Shown here: positions 30,830 through 41,196 of the stretch, piece after piece
Numbering within the stretch: the first letter of the stretch is position 1
How the letters are laid out: each line of letters opens with the position of its first letter
NCBI GenBank assembly: GCA_950097015.1
Contig: CATNEN010000025.1
Location: forward strand, 124,001-188,000
Origin: Macrostomum hystrix
Lineage: Eukaryota > Platyhelminthes > Macrostomidae
DNA length: 64,000 nucleotides
Direction: 5' to 3'
Translations under genes and position numbers: made by a program
Notes under the pieces: generated by a model
The model's database searches: none
The model's input: the letters and a program-made list of their open reading frames with translations, nothing else
What the model was told of the DNA's origin: nothing

Positions 30830-33800
30830 TTACACCTTCTTCATGTAGCGCAGCCACAGGTAGCCAGCAACGCGGAACGCAGTCAGAAACAGGATGATGA
30901 CGAGAATGTTGGCCCACACCGGTAGCGGCTGGTCCGGGAAGTACGCGATGATCTCGCTGGACGGGAATGTAGTCTGGTTCAGCGCATTCAAGTGTGTGCC
31001 GTTGAGACAGGTCGGGTAGGCGCTCTTCAGGGTGGTGGCGCACCTGAGTCATTTGAACAAAAAAAAATTTAGTAAAAAAGCCGCATGAACAATCATCATT
31101 CACGAAGAGGAACTCACAGGAAGTTTGGTGTGCTCCGCATTGACAGCAGCATTGTGTAGTGGTAGCAGTAGCGAATGAAGGACAGGTACCTAGCCCAGGC
31201 CAGCCACACCGGTATCGAGGTGGTGAAGAAGCCGCCTGGATGAAGTAGAAATTTACTAACAGTTTGAATTTTAAATGCCACTTTCCGATTTACATTCAAT
31301 TTTTATTTTTGATTCCTTTCGTCAGTCAGTGAAACACATGGACCACTAGGAGTAGAAGGACAGCAAACTACGTTTCTTAGAAAATAATTGAAGGCTGGTT
31401 TTCGCGAAAAAAATACACTTCGAAGATAGGAAATTTTTACTTTTCAGATTCAAACGGTGACAGCTTTTGATTGGAAGCAGATACCAAGCTGTTCTTTTGA
31501 TAAAACTTGCCTAACATGTTGCTCCTCCGAATGTTATAAAGCTTTTCTACATTACAATTTTATCATTTGGTGAAGCTAGACCCGCAGACTGCGAGGAGGC
31601 AATTTTGCCCATTCCGCTGACTCCTGAGTATACAAGCACACAGATACTGTACACAATCACACAGGGTGTACATCTGCCCTGACTTTCGCATCGTCAGGCA
31701 GTGTGCACCCTCACAGTGCCTTGGGAAGTTGGCCTTCATGGCCAAGCAAGCCGCGGTCTCGCCGCGGAATCGAGATCAGTGACCTTGGTGCGAGAGGCAA
31801 ACGCGTTAGACTGCTCTGGCACACCGCCTCATCGACCAACCTAATGTCCAATGTATCGATTTAATTTAGCGACTTTTTACCTTCCGCTTACTGTGACCAT
31901 AGATGAATAAAAATTACACCTGGCACCTGACAGTTTTTTCAGATGAGCATCCAGTGGCACAGCCGCAGCTACATGTATTGCGGCTGTGATGGCTGAGAAC
32001 AGCTGTACAATCCATGGAATCTACTAAGTTTTCGTCAGAGCGTTGACAAGGCAACTTACCTAACAGCATGGAGAACATCATGAACACAAACGCGATGGTC
32101 ATATTGGCCTTAGGAATGTCAGTCAGGAGGCCAATGAAGATGCCAATGCCCTGTGATGCAATAATATTCGTTTTCAATTAATAGCATGTGATAAGTGTTC
32201 ATCCGCTATCCGAATTCCGAGAAAACTTTCCTTACCTGGCAAGCCATGCTGTTGATAAGGATTCCGACCACGAAGGGAATGTACTCAACGCCTGTGCCGA
32301 GACCGGCGATCCAGTAGACGAGCGTCAGAGAGATGAACGGCATAAAAATCACTAGCGGCATCTCCGTGACCATCTTGGCCACGTAGTAGGCGCCAATCTG
32401 GTACATGCCGGCTCGGCGCTCGTGCTTCACGATCATGATGTCCTCGTGGACTGCGGATCAGTTTGGTGTGTAAATCATTATTGCTCTAAACTGGCAGCTT
32501 GCCTTGATTGAGACTCTACATAGCAGGAACAGAATGGCATACTCACACGACATAATAGCTTCAAATAGTGGTGCGAAACTGAGATTCGTTGTCAGGAAGA
32601 AAATCTAAAAGGCGATGGAGCATGTACTCATAAGACTAGGATAGCAATGTTCACAGCATTTAGGACAGCAATCAGGTATCATAGAATGAAAGCATCATGC
32701 ACTCACGCATCCCAGTATGTCCTTGATGTGCTCTTCTCTGCGAGCAATCTGCAACCAGAGCAAGCTGCAGATGAGCCCCACAAACATGGTTTGGATGATG
32801 GGAAACACTGACAGGAAGCGCTGGCGAGCCAGGTGAAAGCCTCGAATTGTGAGCGCATTTAGCTGCCGGCTCCACTTCACTCGCGTCACCGCAGAGAGCT
32901 CGCGTTCCTCGCCTCCCTTCTCGCCAACAACCACAGGATCTGCCATCTCCAGCTGAACATCTTCAGCTTTGCCGTTGGCTTTGACGTCCTCGTAGGCTGG
33001 ATTCACGTGACCGAGGTCCACTGCCGAGCCGTTGCCCTCCTTGGTCAGGTTGCCGTTTTCAGTGTGGCCTTCACTGCCGTTCTCTTCTTCGGCCCCGGCG
33101 CCCTGGTCTATTATGGCTCTGGAGCTGGCAGCCTTGATCAGCAGCTTTAAATTGTTCAGGTCGGAGAATCGCTCTCCCTGCTCGATGACGTGTCGCTTGC
33201 TGTCCGACGAACTCTTCACAATTTCAACTAAAACCAAATGGTAAATATTTCTAATTGTGAAATGGAATGATTTACAATGAACATTAAGTCCTCCGTCACT
33301 TTGATCTCTGGTGCAACTAACACTCAGGCTATACCAACTCTATAAGGGTTGGTAAATTATTCCTTCTCTAATGAGCATTCGTCACTCACGCATGAAGTCG
33401 GCCGGATTCCAGTGCTTGTGAAACGGCACGTCGATGCTCTCGAAATAGTCGACCATGCCGCTGCGCTTGCCGCTGTACGAGATGTGACCGTCAGTCAGCA
33501 GCAGCAAGTCGTCGAAGATGTGAAAGATTTGTGACGACGGCTGGTGGATGCTGGCAATGACGATCTTGTTCTCCCGAGTGGACCAGTTGCGCAGCAGGTC
33601 GATCAGCGTCATGGCGAGGCTCGAGTCGAGGCCAGAGGTCGGCTCGTCCAGCAGCAGCACGTCCGGGTTGCGCAGCAGCTCACAGGCAACGTTGGCTCGC
33701 TTCTTCTCGCCTCCGGACAGACCGGGCATCATGAAGTTTCCCATAACTGGGTGCGGGATAGGGACTTAATGGACTGTACACTTGTTCCATAGCAGCTTCA

Positions 33801-34901
33801 TGGAATTATTCGAAAGCTCATTGTACCGCAATCTTTCTCAGATGCTAGTCTAGACTTACCTGTATCCATGCACTTCTCCAGCTCCAGAGACTTGATCACA
33901 TCGTCGATTCGCGCCCTTCGTTCCTTCTCCGTCATGGAGTCTGGCAGCTTCACTCGGGCTGCAAACTTCGGAGTGAAAATAAATGCGGCTTAAGAAACTA
34001 CACAGACTGCTATTAGTAGACAGAAACTAAAAATATTAAATAATAAGTGTAAGCTTTTGAAGTTTGCTTTGTCTTTATTTCCACCCATCCATTGTTAGAG
34101 AGAAATGCCTTGGTCAGTGAGCAAGTGCATAGCTTTTTATAAGCAATTCGAGTGACGACGTTGGTTTAAATCCTGAATGATCACGCGCATGTCTGTCTCT
34201 TCGCACTTTAAATCTTCAGTCCAGCTCTAACCGACCTTTCAGTACCCTGTGGCTTCGTGTCTAAATAAATCTCTAAGCATTTCAAACCAACTTGGTTTGG
34301 TCTGTCAAGATCTGTCAAGTGCTTGTGTACATCTGCTAGTGTCTTCAACCGCGGATCGCCTTTGAAAGGCTTGACAGGACAAAATCCACCCGTGAGAGTA
34401 TAGTCTAGTGCCTCACCTGTATAGTCTGTCTCAGAGTGAGAATAGGAAAGAATACGTCCATCTGAGTCACATAGCCGAAGGATTTTCGCATTCGCGGTGA
34501 CACCGACTTGCCACCCACCGTGATACTGCCAGACTTCAGAGGCATCCGTCCGGACACCGTGTTCATGAATGTGGTCTTTCCACTGCCTGAGGGCGTCAGG
34601 ATACAATTAATACGAGTTACATACGTTTTGGCCTCTGGTTTTATTTCTTAGCAAAATTCTACGTTTAGTGTTGAGAATATTTTGTGTTCACTGAAAAGCT
34701 GTCCTTACCGCTGGGCCCCATGACTGCTAGCAGGCTGCCGCTCTTGGCGATGACGCTGACGTCGTGGAGGATTTGCTTCTCTCCGGCGAACACGCAGAGC
34801 CGGTCGGCAACCAGCGTAAGACGCTTTCTGCCTCCGTTGGCCTTCCCGTTGGGCTCCGACAGGATCTCCACAGAGTTGTGGTGATCGATTTCGACAGGCA
34901 T
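30830..34901 (-). CDS. ABCG (white-type) half ABC transporter, 680 aa, 10 exons
   Basis: Exons: 34901-34709, 34586-34417, 33965-33860, 33746-33390, 33227-32707, 32604-32547, 32450-32236, 32150-32060, 31235-31118, 31043-30830. The sum is 2043 nt, an exact number of codons ending in TAA, with all phases consistent. It exports lipids or other small hydrophobic or precursor molecules across a membrane as a dimer (family knowledge; substrate unknown). The N-terminal nucleotide-binding domain has Walker A split over exons 1-2 (MGPSG/SGKTTFMNTVSG), Q-loop YVTQMDVFFP, signature LSGGEKKRANVA, Walker B VLLLDEPTSGLDSS and H-loop IASIHQPSSQIF. A long acidic linker rich in Glu, Gly and Asn (exon 5) follows, then about six membrane segments (such as VFPIIQTMFVGLICSLLWL, AFVFMMFSMLLG and NILVIILFLTAFRVAGYLWL). 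The last outer loop has one Cys and two N-glycosylation sites (NGT, NQT). All catalytic motifs are intact. The ATG at 34901 was chosen as the only in-frame start. Confidence 0.93.
31333..31533 (-). repeat. Dispersed repeat family C, copy 2
   Basis: Reverse complement matches 23909-24087 throughout (ends ccatggaccactaggag-like and cctaacatgttgctcc). It sits in an ABCG intron. Confidence 0.8.
31563..31835 (-). repeat. SINE-B copy in ABCG intron
   Basis: Minus-oriented. Tail at the left (gaagctagacccgcagactg), B-box and A-box remnants at the right (gcggaatcgagatcagtgac, gcaaacgcgttagactgctc). Confidence 0.85.
31930..32030 (-). repeat. SINE-A fragment in ABCG intron
   Basis: agtggcacagccgcagctac and ctgagaacagctgtacaatcc match the 3' body of SINE-A. 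The head is missing and the palindrome is degraded. Confidence 0.6.
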
Positions 34902-36121
34902 GCCTGAATTCTGGCCTTCGAAGTTATTTTTCAGCTTTAATAAAATGAATAAAGCAGCTGATTATTCTGTCGCACCGAGCTGACCACAGAACAACTGTCG
35001 CCGCTGCGATCTGTCCTTTAATATACTGTTCTCTCCCCAACACCCCTGCGACCCAAAGCCTCCATTATGCACTTTACTACTTACCGCAACAGCTGAATGT
35101 ACACTGGGGCAGGAATGTAATTGGCTGTGGTGAGTGGCTCCCCTCTCTCTCTTATTCTCGTGTGTGCCTCGCCCTCTATAATGTGTATTCTGTCGATGTC
35201 TCCTTGCGCATCTCACAGCGCTGTGAGTGACATTTCAAATCAATGTCAACTCACAATAGGAAAATCAACACACTCGAGTAACGCATGCTGTGCGTTGGTC
35301 TTTCGCACCCAATGGCTGCACACGCGACAATGAGGCTTAGAGGAGAGAGATGCTATAACACTTTGGTCTGGCAACCTTTCCTGTTCTCAATGCGAGCTAT
35401 GAGCTGTTTTAGCTAATAATAGTCTTTTGATTTTCGGCCCCTCAAAGAAGTTACACATGAAGGCTAGTGGAATCCAGTTGCAGCTGAGACTGCTTCCATA
35501 TTTCCATATGACATTGTGTGAGACGTTACTGTGTTTTCTTTTTATTCGCCGAAAGCAAGTTTACCAATCGGCTACACCCGTATGCTTGAGCAGTGGCTTA
35601 CTGTGTTCGGCATTCTGTGTATTATTTGGTCCTAAATTTGCAGCACTGCGTGCAATTATTATTGTTTAAGAAGAGCAATGAGAACTTGAATTAATCTAGC
35701 CTGCGCTTGTCATGTAGCGCGGTATCAACTGTAGGAATTAATCATTTAGCAGCCAGGTAGCTAGATTTAAGATTAAATATTAGAGGCGCATGATCAGGTT
35801 GTGAAAGTTGCAGTAAAAGTCGTTTAGATTCGAAAGCAAAGTACTATCATTGATTTGATTTGTTTGAGGAAAAACATTTGGAATATAAAATAAAGTAATT
35901 TTAAGTAAAAAACTGCAATGCTGCCGTGCTTTCCAAAAATCAGAACGTCAATAATTGCTACGGGCGATATAAGAAAAACTGCCTGTAACAGCATAAACAT
36001 TAGATTAGATTTCCACAAGGTGAGCACTCACCTGTATATTACCATGAAAACAAGCCAACTTAATCTCTTGTTAGTCATATATTTATATGAACAGAATAAA
36101 CCTTCAACATTATTTAGGATC
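34902..36121. other. ABCG upstream region, no further gene recognised
   Basis: Probably the ABCG promoter and 5' leader near 34902-35150. Nothing else was recognised. A tattcgccgaaa...atcggcta stretch at about 35540 resembles one at about 25445, so a short dispersed repeat is possible. Confidence 0.4.
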
Positions 36122-36135
36122 TTAGATAGATAGAT

Positions 36136-36175
<40 letters not shown>

Positions 36176-36210
36176 TATTGAGATAGATAGATAGATAGGT
36201 AGATAGATAA

Positions 36211-36282
<72 letters not shown>

Positions 36283-36303
36283 TTAGATAGATAGATAGAT
36301 AGA
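36122..36303. repeat. (GATA)n microsatellite
   Basis: About 180 bp of GATA with a few substitutions, directly joined to the 24-bp array on its right (gatagatagaacagcagtc). Confidence 0.97.
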
Positions 36304-37960
36304 ACAGCAGTCAGAATCGAAGCAAGAACAACAGTCAGAATCGAAGCAAGAACAGCAGTCAGAATCGAAGCAAGAACAGCAGTCAGAATCGAAGCAAGAA
36401 CAGCAGTCAGAATCGAAGCAAGAACAGCAGTCAGAATCGAAGCAAGAACAGCAGTCAGAACCGAAGCAAGAACAACAGTCAGAATCGAAGCAAGAACAGC
36501 AGTCAGAATCGAAGCAAGAACAGCAGTCAGAATCGAAGCAAGAACAGCAGTCAGAATCGAAGCAAGAACAGAAGTCAGAATCGAAGCAAGAACAGCAGTC
36601 AGAACCGAAGCAAGAACAACAGTCAGAATCGAAGCAAGAACAGCAGTCAGAATCGAAGCAAGAACAGCAGTCAGAATCGAAGCAAGAACAGAAGTCAGAA
36701 TCGAAGCAAGAACAGCAGTCAGAACCGAAGCAAGAACAACAGTCAGAATCGAAGCAAGAACAGCAGTCAGAATCGAAGCAAGAACAGCAGTCAGAATCGA
36801 AGCAAGAACAGCAGTCAGAATCGAAGCAAGAACAGCAGTCAGAACCGAAGCAAGAACAACAGTCAGAATCGAAGCAAGAACAGCAGTCAGAATCGAAGCA
36901 AGAACAGCAGTCAGAATCGAAGCAAGAACAGCAGTCAGAATCGAAGCAAGAACAGAAGTCAGAATCGAAGCAAGAACAGCAGTCAGAACCGAAGCAAGAA
37001 CAACAGTCAGAATCGAAGCAAGAACAGCAGTCAGAATCGAAGCAAGAACAGCAGTCAGAATCGAAGCAAGAACAGAAGTCAGAATCGAAGCAAGAACAGC
37101 AGTCAGAACCGAAGCAAGAACAACAGTCAGAATCGAAGCAAGAACAGCAGTCAGAATCGAAGCTAGAACAGCAGTCAGAATCGAAGCAAGAACAGCAGTC
37201 AGAATCGAAGCAAGAACAGAAGTCAGAATCGAAGCTAGAACAGCAGTCAGAATCGAAGCAAGAACAGCAGTCAGAATCGAAGCAAGAACAGCAGTCAGAA
37301 TTGAAGCAAGAACAGCAGTCAGAATTGAAGCAAGAACAGCAGTCAGAATCGAAGCAAGAACAGCAGTCAGAATCGAAGCAAGAACAGCAGTCAGAATCGA
37401 AGCAAGAACAGAAGTCAGAATCGAAGCTAGAACAGCAGTCAGAATCGAAGCAAGAACAGCAGTCAGAATCGAAGCAAGAACAGAAGTCAGAATCGAAGCT
37501 AGAACAGCAGTCAGAATCGAAGCAAGAACAGCAGTCAGAATCGAAGCAAGAACAGCAGTCAGAATCGAAGCAAGAACAGAAGTCAGAATCGAAGCTAGAA
37601 CAGCAGTCAGAATCGAAGCAAGAACAGCAGTCAGAATCGAAGCAAGAACAGCAGTCAGAATCGAAGCAAGAACAACAGTCAGAATCGAAGCAAGAACAGC
37701 AGTCAGAATCGAAGCTAGAACAGCAGTCAGAATCGAAGCAAGAACAGCAGTCAGAATCGAAGCAAGAACAGCAGTCAGAATCGAAGCAAGAACAGCAGTC
37801 AGAATCGAAGCAAGAACAGCAGTCAGAATCGAAGCAAGAACAGCAGTCAGAATCGAAGCAAGAACAGCAGTCAGAATCGAAGCAAGAACAACAGTCAGAA
37901 TCGAAGCAAGAACAGCAGTCAGAATCGAAGCAAGAACAGCAGTCAGAACCGAAGCAATAA
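36304..37960. repeat. 24-bp minisatellite (about 69 copies), coding-open
   Basis: Unit cagcagtcagaatcgaagca followed by agaa. In one plus frame it reads KQEQQSES without a stop for about 550 codons and ends gaaccgaagcaataa. There is no ATG, and the GATA tract upstream carries stops in all frames, so translation is unlikely. Variant units (aaccgaag, cagaagtc, agctagaa) recur in a higher-order pattern. Confidence 0.95.
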
Positions 37961-38471
37961 TAAAACCGACTGGGATTCGATGCAGGAACAGAAATATTTT
38001 AAATGAGTTTTGCAGCTGAATAAGGCTAACAATGGTAAAAAGCCAATGTCAAACCCAAACCCAATGGCCTTTTTTGCTTAGTTTAGCAGCATGTGGTAAG
38101 CAATAGTTGGCCTGCATAGTGCTTTGTGTCAGTCTAGTTAATTTACCAAGAAGGTTCGTTTGCATAATGCAGAATTTTCAATTTTTGCTACAGGTGAATT
38201 GCTAAGTATTTATGCATTTTTTCACGTATCATTATAAAACTGCTTCTTCGCTGGGTCACCAACCAAAAAATTATTAAGAAGCTCTTTTGAAAGCCTGACT
38301 AAAACTTCCGTTAGACTTCCGTTAAACTCACAAAAAATGCAAAATAATTTCCCAGACAGACTACTTTAAGTATTGAAAAAATGCAATTCGAAAATAGTAG
38401 TTTTTGTCATTTTAAGTTTTATTTAACTGCATAAAAAGAAATTTAGTTTATTTCTATGCATCAAATTTAAA
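37961..38471. other. AT-rich spacer, no gene recognised
   Basis: Nothing recognised on either strand. Confidence 0.5.
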
Positions 38472-38750
38472 GGTTGCAGCTCTGTGGTTAGAGCGTCGGA
38501 CTCACGACTGAAAGGTCGGGGGTTCGATTCCCGACTCCACTAAACTCTAAACACTAAACTCTGCATTGCTTCAGTTCAGTGCGTACCAGCACGTAGATGT
38601 AAATAGGTACCAGCATTGGCTGGGGTAATTGAGAGTGGGTGTAGCGTCCCCCCAGTCCATGGACTGAACAGCTGGGCAGCCTTCAGATGCGCCGGGCAAT
38701 AGCTGAGGCTGTACTGTCGGCTTCACATCTGGCGCAATTGGGTTCAAAGG
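38472..38750 (+). repeat. SINE-A copy, full-length-like
   Basis: Reads in sense: A-box-like tggttagagcgtcgg, perfect B box ggttcgattcc, then the gcttcagttcagtgcgtacc block, palindrome CAGTCCATGGACTG at 38653-38666, and tail ggcgcaattggg. Best copy for defining the family. Confidence 0.92.
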
Positions 38751-39640
38751 ATCAAAGCCAGGATCCACAACTTACAAACAGGTGCAAAAGTTAGAACCTG
38801 TAAAATACGACGTGACTGTATTGAAATACAATTATTGTTCTTTACTATTTTTGCGAGTTTCATGAATAGCTTTATTAGCAGCACGCACCGACTAATGGTG
38901 CGTGTTAGTTACAAAAACTAATTAAAAAACATGACGTCACCATTTAAAAAGTACTCTACACATTAATTTTAAAAGTACATCACGTGGCCAGCTGATAATT
39001 ACGTCACACGACCAGCTTAAAAGTACATCACTTGACTTGCTTTAAAGTTCGTCACGTGACTATTTAAAAAAATAAAATAATGTGACCAATTAAAAATCAC
39101 ACAAGATCTATCCTAAAAAGTCCACACGCTAACTATGCTACCGCGAGAACTCAAACAAAATGCTGTAATAGTCACATCCTGAGAAAAAGCGAAAAACCAT
39201 CAATTGATCTTTGCAAAACTGCATGCTGTGCAATCAATAATTGCTTTCTAGAGGCTTCAATTTGAGTTAATTACCTGATATAACTTTAAGTTCAATGGGT
39301 ACAAAGATGGCTCGAGTTAGCAATTGTTTTTTTCTTCTCTCGCAGAAATCAAATCTCTTTTTCCAGCAGGCCTGGTAGGTGGGGTAGGTGGGAGGGCACA
39401 GTTTTAACAAGCAAAAACTGAAGCAGGCGCACGAACCGAGTTTTTTGACGGAAGCAAACGAATTCCCTGCCACGCTAGGCAGGTGACAAAGCAGCACTTT
39501 AGACAAGCTCTGCATGTCTTAATGGACTATACTTGTCCTTGTTGTGCGCAAAATTTGGTACAAATCTAACCATTTAGCTTCTGCATAGGCTTACTTACTT
39601 GCTAAATACATGTTCAAAACGTATTAACGCTGTTATCAGT
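38751..39640. other. No gene recognised; diverged short tandem repeat
   Basis: About 38930-39100 repeats a roughly 35-bp motif (ttaaaagtacatcacgtgac and variants) four or five times, with CACGTG/ACGTCA cores. The rest is AT-rich. Confidence 0.5.
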
Positions 39641-39845
39641 TGCATACTACACTAGAATGTACTAGATGTACAGCCATTGGCTATTGTGCTGTACTTTCAA
39701 AGGCTGTGTACAACTGTTCAGTCCGTGGACTGCGGAGTCTGTCACAAGCAGCTAAATTTCTACCCGAACTGATGCACTATAGGGAATTCAGTGTCTTGCT
39801 TTTTCTGAAGCTGAGACTCGAACCCACGACTCGAAGCTCCCTCCC
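39641..39845 (-). repeat. Diverged SINE-A copy
   Basis: Left part matches the tail (tagatgtacagccattggct, cagtccgtggactg at 39719-39732, one mismatch to the palindrome). Right part keeps a reversed B box (gagactcgaacccacgactc). Confidence 0.7.
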
Positions 39846-39854
39846 TTACGCCTG

Positions 39855-40345
39855 CCCCAAGTAAGCCATATGTGCGGCTGTTCAGTCCATGGACTGGGGG
39901 ACGCCCCACCCACCCTCAATTATACCAGCTAAAGCTGGTACCCATTAAACAGTAGACCATGGGGGTATTTCGAATGGCCATATTTTTTCATTTTTCTGTA
40001 AATTTTTCCGCAATGAAAATTCAGAACACGGGCTTAAATTTTCTGCTCTATCCGATTAAGCAACTATCAGAATCACAAGTCATCGGCATCGTCGAGATAT
40101 TCAACGGTTCTCGTCGTGGTGTCTGATGGCAAAAACCACCACGATAATCGTTCATTTGGTTTGGGAGTTATCGTGAAGTAGGCAGTGGGTATTTGAAATA
40201 TCCCCGTGGTCTTAGCGTGGTCTTTCTACTGTTAACAGCCAAGTGAAGTGAATCAACGCAGAGTTTAGTGTCCTGCGAATGGACAAAAATTATTTCAGTA
40301 GATTCGGGAATCGAACCCTGAAGTCCCGTCTGCAGCAACACTGAA
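39855..40345 (-). repeat. SINE-A copy split by a MITE
   Basis: Left piece to 39948 includes the palindrome (39893-39906) and gctggtacccattaa. Right piece from 40232 resumes ttaacagccaagtgaagtga and reaches the B box (cgggaatcgaaccctgaag). The gap matches exactly the inserted 283-bp element. Confidence 0.85.
39949..40231. mobile_element. 283-bp MITE with TTAA target duplication
   Basis: Flanked by ttaa on both sides (39945-39948, 40232-40235). The ends are inverted: CAGTAGACCATGGGGGTATTTC on the left and, reverse-complemented on the right, CAGTAGA then CCACGGGGATATTTC after a short insertion. No coding capacity. TTAA target sites suggest piggyBac-type mobilisation (inference). Confidence 0.8.
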
Positions 40346-41196
40346 GGTGCAGAGTGACTGCAGCTCCGAAGGCGGCGAACAGCGGTTTCAAGACGTCTCG
40401 AAGAAGTTTTAGAGGCGCACCAGCAAAATCGTCGTTAAAGATGTGCTCACCAACTACTCCAAGAAAATCCGATTATGCGGTCCTTCCTATCCTCATCCCA
40501 TTTCAGTTGGGGATTATCCACTTTCTCGCCATCCCAAATTCTAATCTTGTCCGAGGATTAGTCCAGAACTCGCGGGAAGCCTGTTGCTTAGCCTTACCTG
40601 CTGCCAGGCGGCCAAATTCCTCAGCTGCTGAGATTGCTTTCACTGGGGGCTGCAAGTGCAGTTGCTAATCCTAGTCAGTCTTCTTCTAGTCTCTGCCGCT
40701 GCTGCTGCTGCCGCTGCTGCTGGATTCGCCGCACACTTTTGTCTAATAAATAATTCGTCAGGCTCAGTGCAAGCGGTCCTAAATAAATAATGGGATTTGC
40801 ACTTTGCAGCCCGTGAGAAGATGAAAATCAGGGGCACTCACACGGGTGAGTGCAAGTTTTCAGGGTAGGGGATGCTTAGGTCCATTTCCAGTAGAGAGAA
40901 CGGGCGGTTTAGACTCGCTTCTTTGAGCAATGGCAGCAAGTTCTGTCTGTGCTGTTGGATTAAGGATTTAGGCAAGAGAAGATATTGCGCGTGTTTGATC
41001 CCCGACACCGCTGTCATATCTTTTATGGGAGTGAACGGTCTCTTGTTGGACAGTAATCAGCTTATCGATTGACAGATGGAAGTCCAGGCAGGCCACGGCT
41101 CCCAATTCTGAATTATTCACTCAAATCTGAGCTCAAGTGTGCGCCCTCATTCGCTCCTCTTGAGCACAGTCTCACTTATGCATCTCTCTAATCCTG
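40346..41196. other. No gene recognised
   Basis: A plus-strand open frame at 40354-40668 has no recognisable domain. A CTG-rich stretch lies at about 40693-40722. Confidence 0.4.

Noticed and set aside
37301-37960. KQEQQSES repeat protein
   Set aside because: No ATG in the frame and a stop-rich (GATA)n tract immediately upstream. Kept as a repeat, with coding potential noted as an oddity only.
38472-38545. tRNA gene at the head of SINE-A (and similar heads at 1197, 27330, 53270)
   Set aside because: B box is intact, but the acceptor stem does not close and all copies continue into the same repeat body. They are SINE promoters, not tRNA genes.
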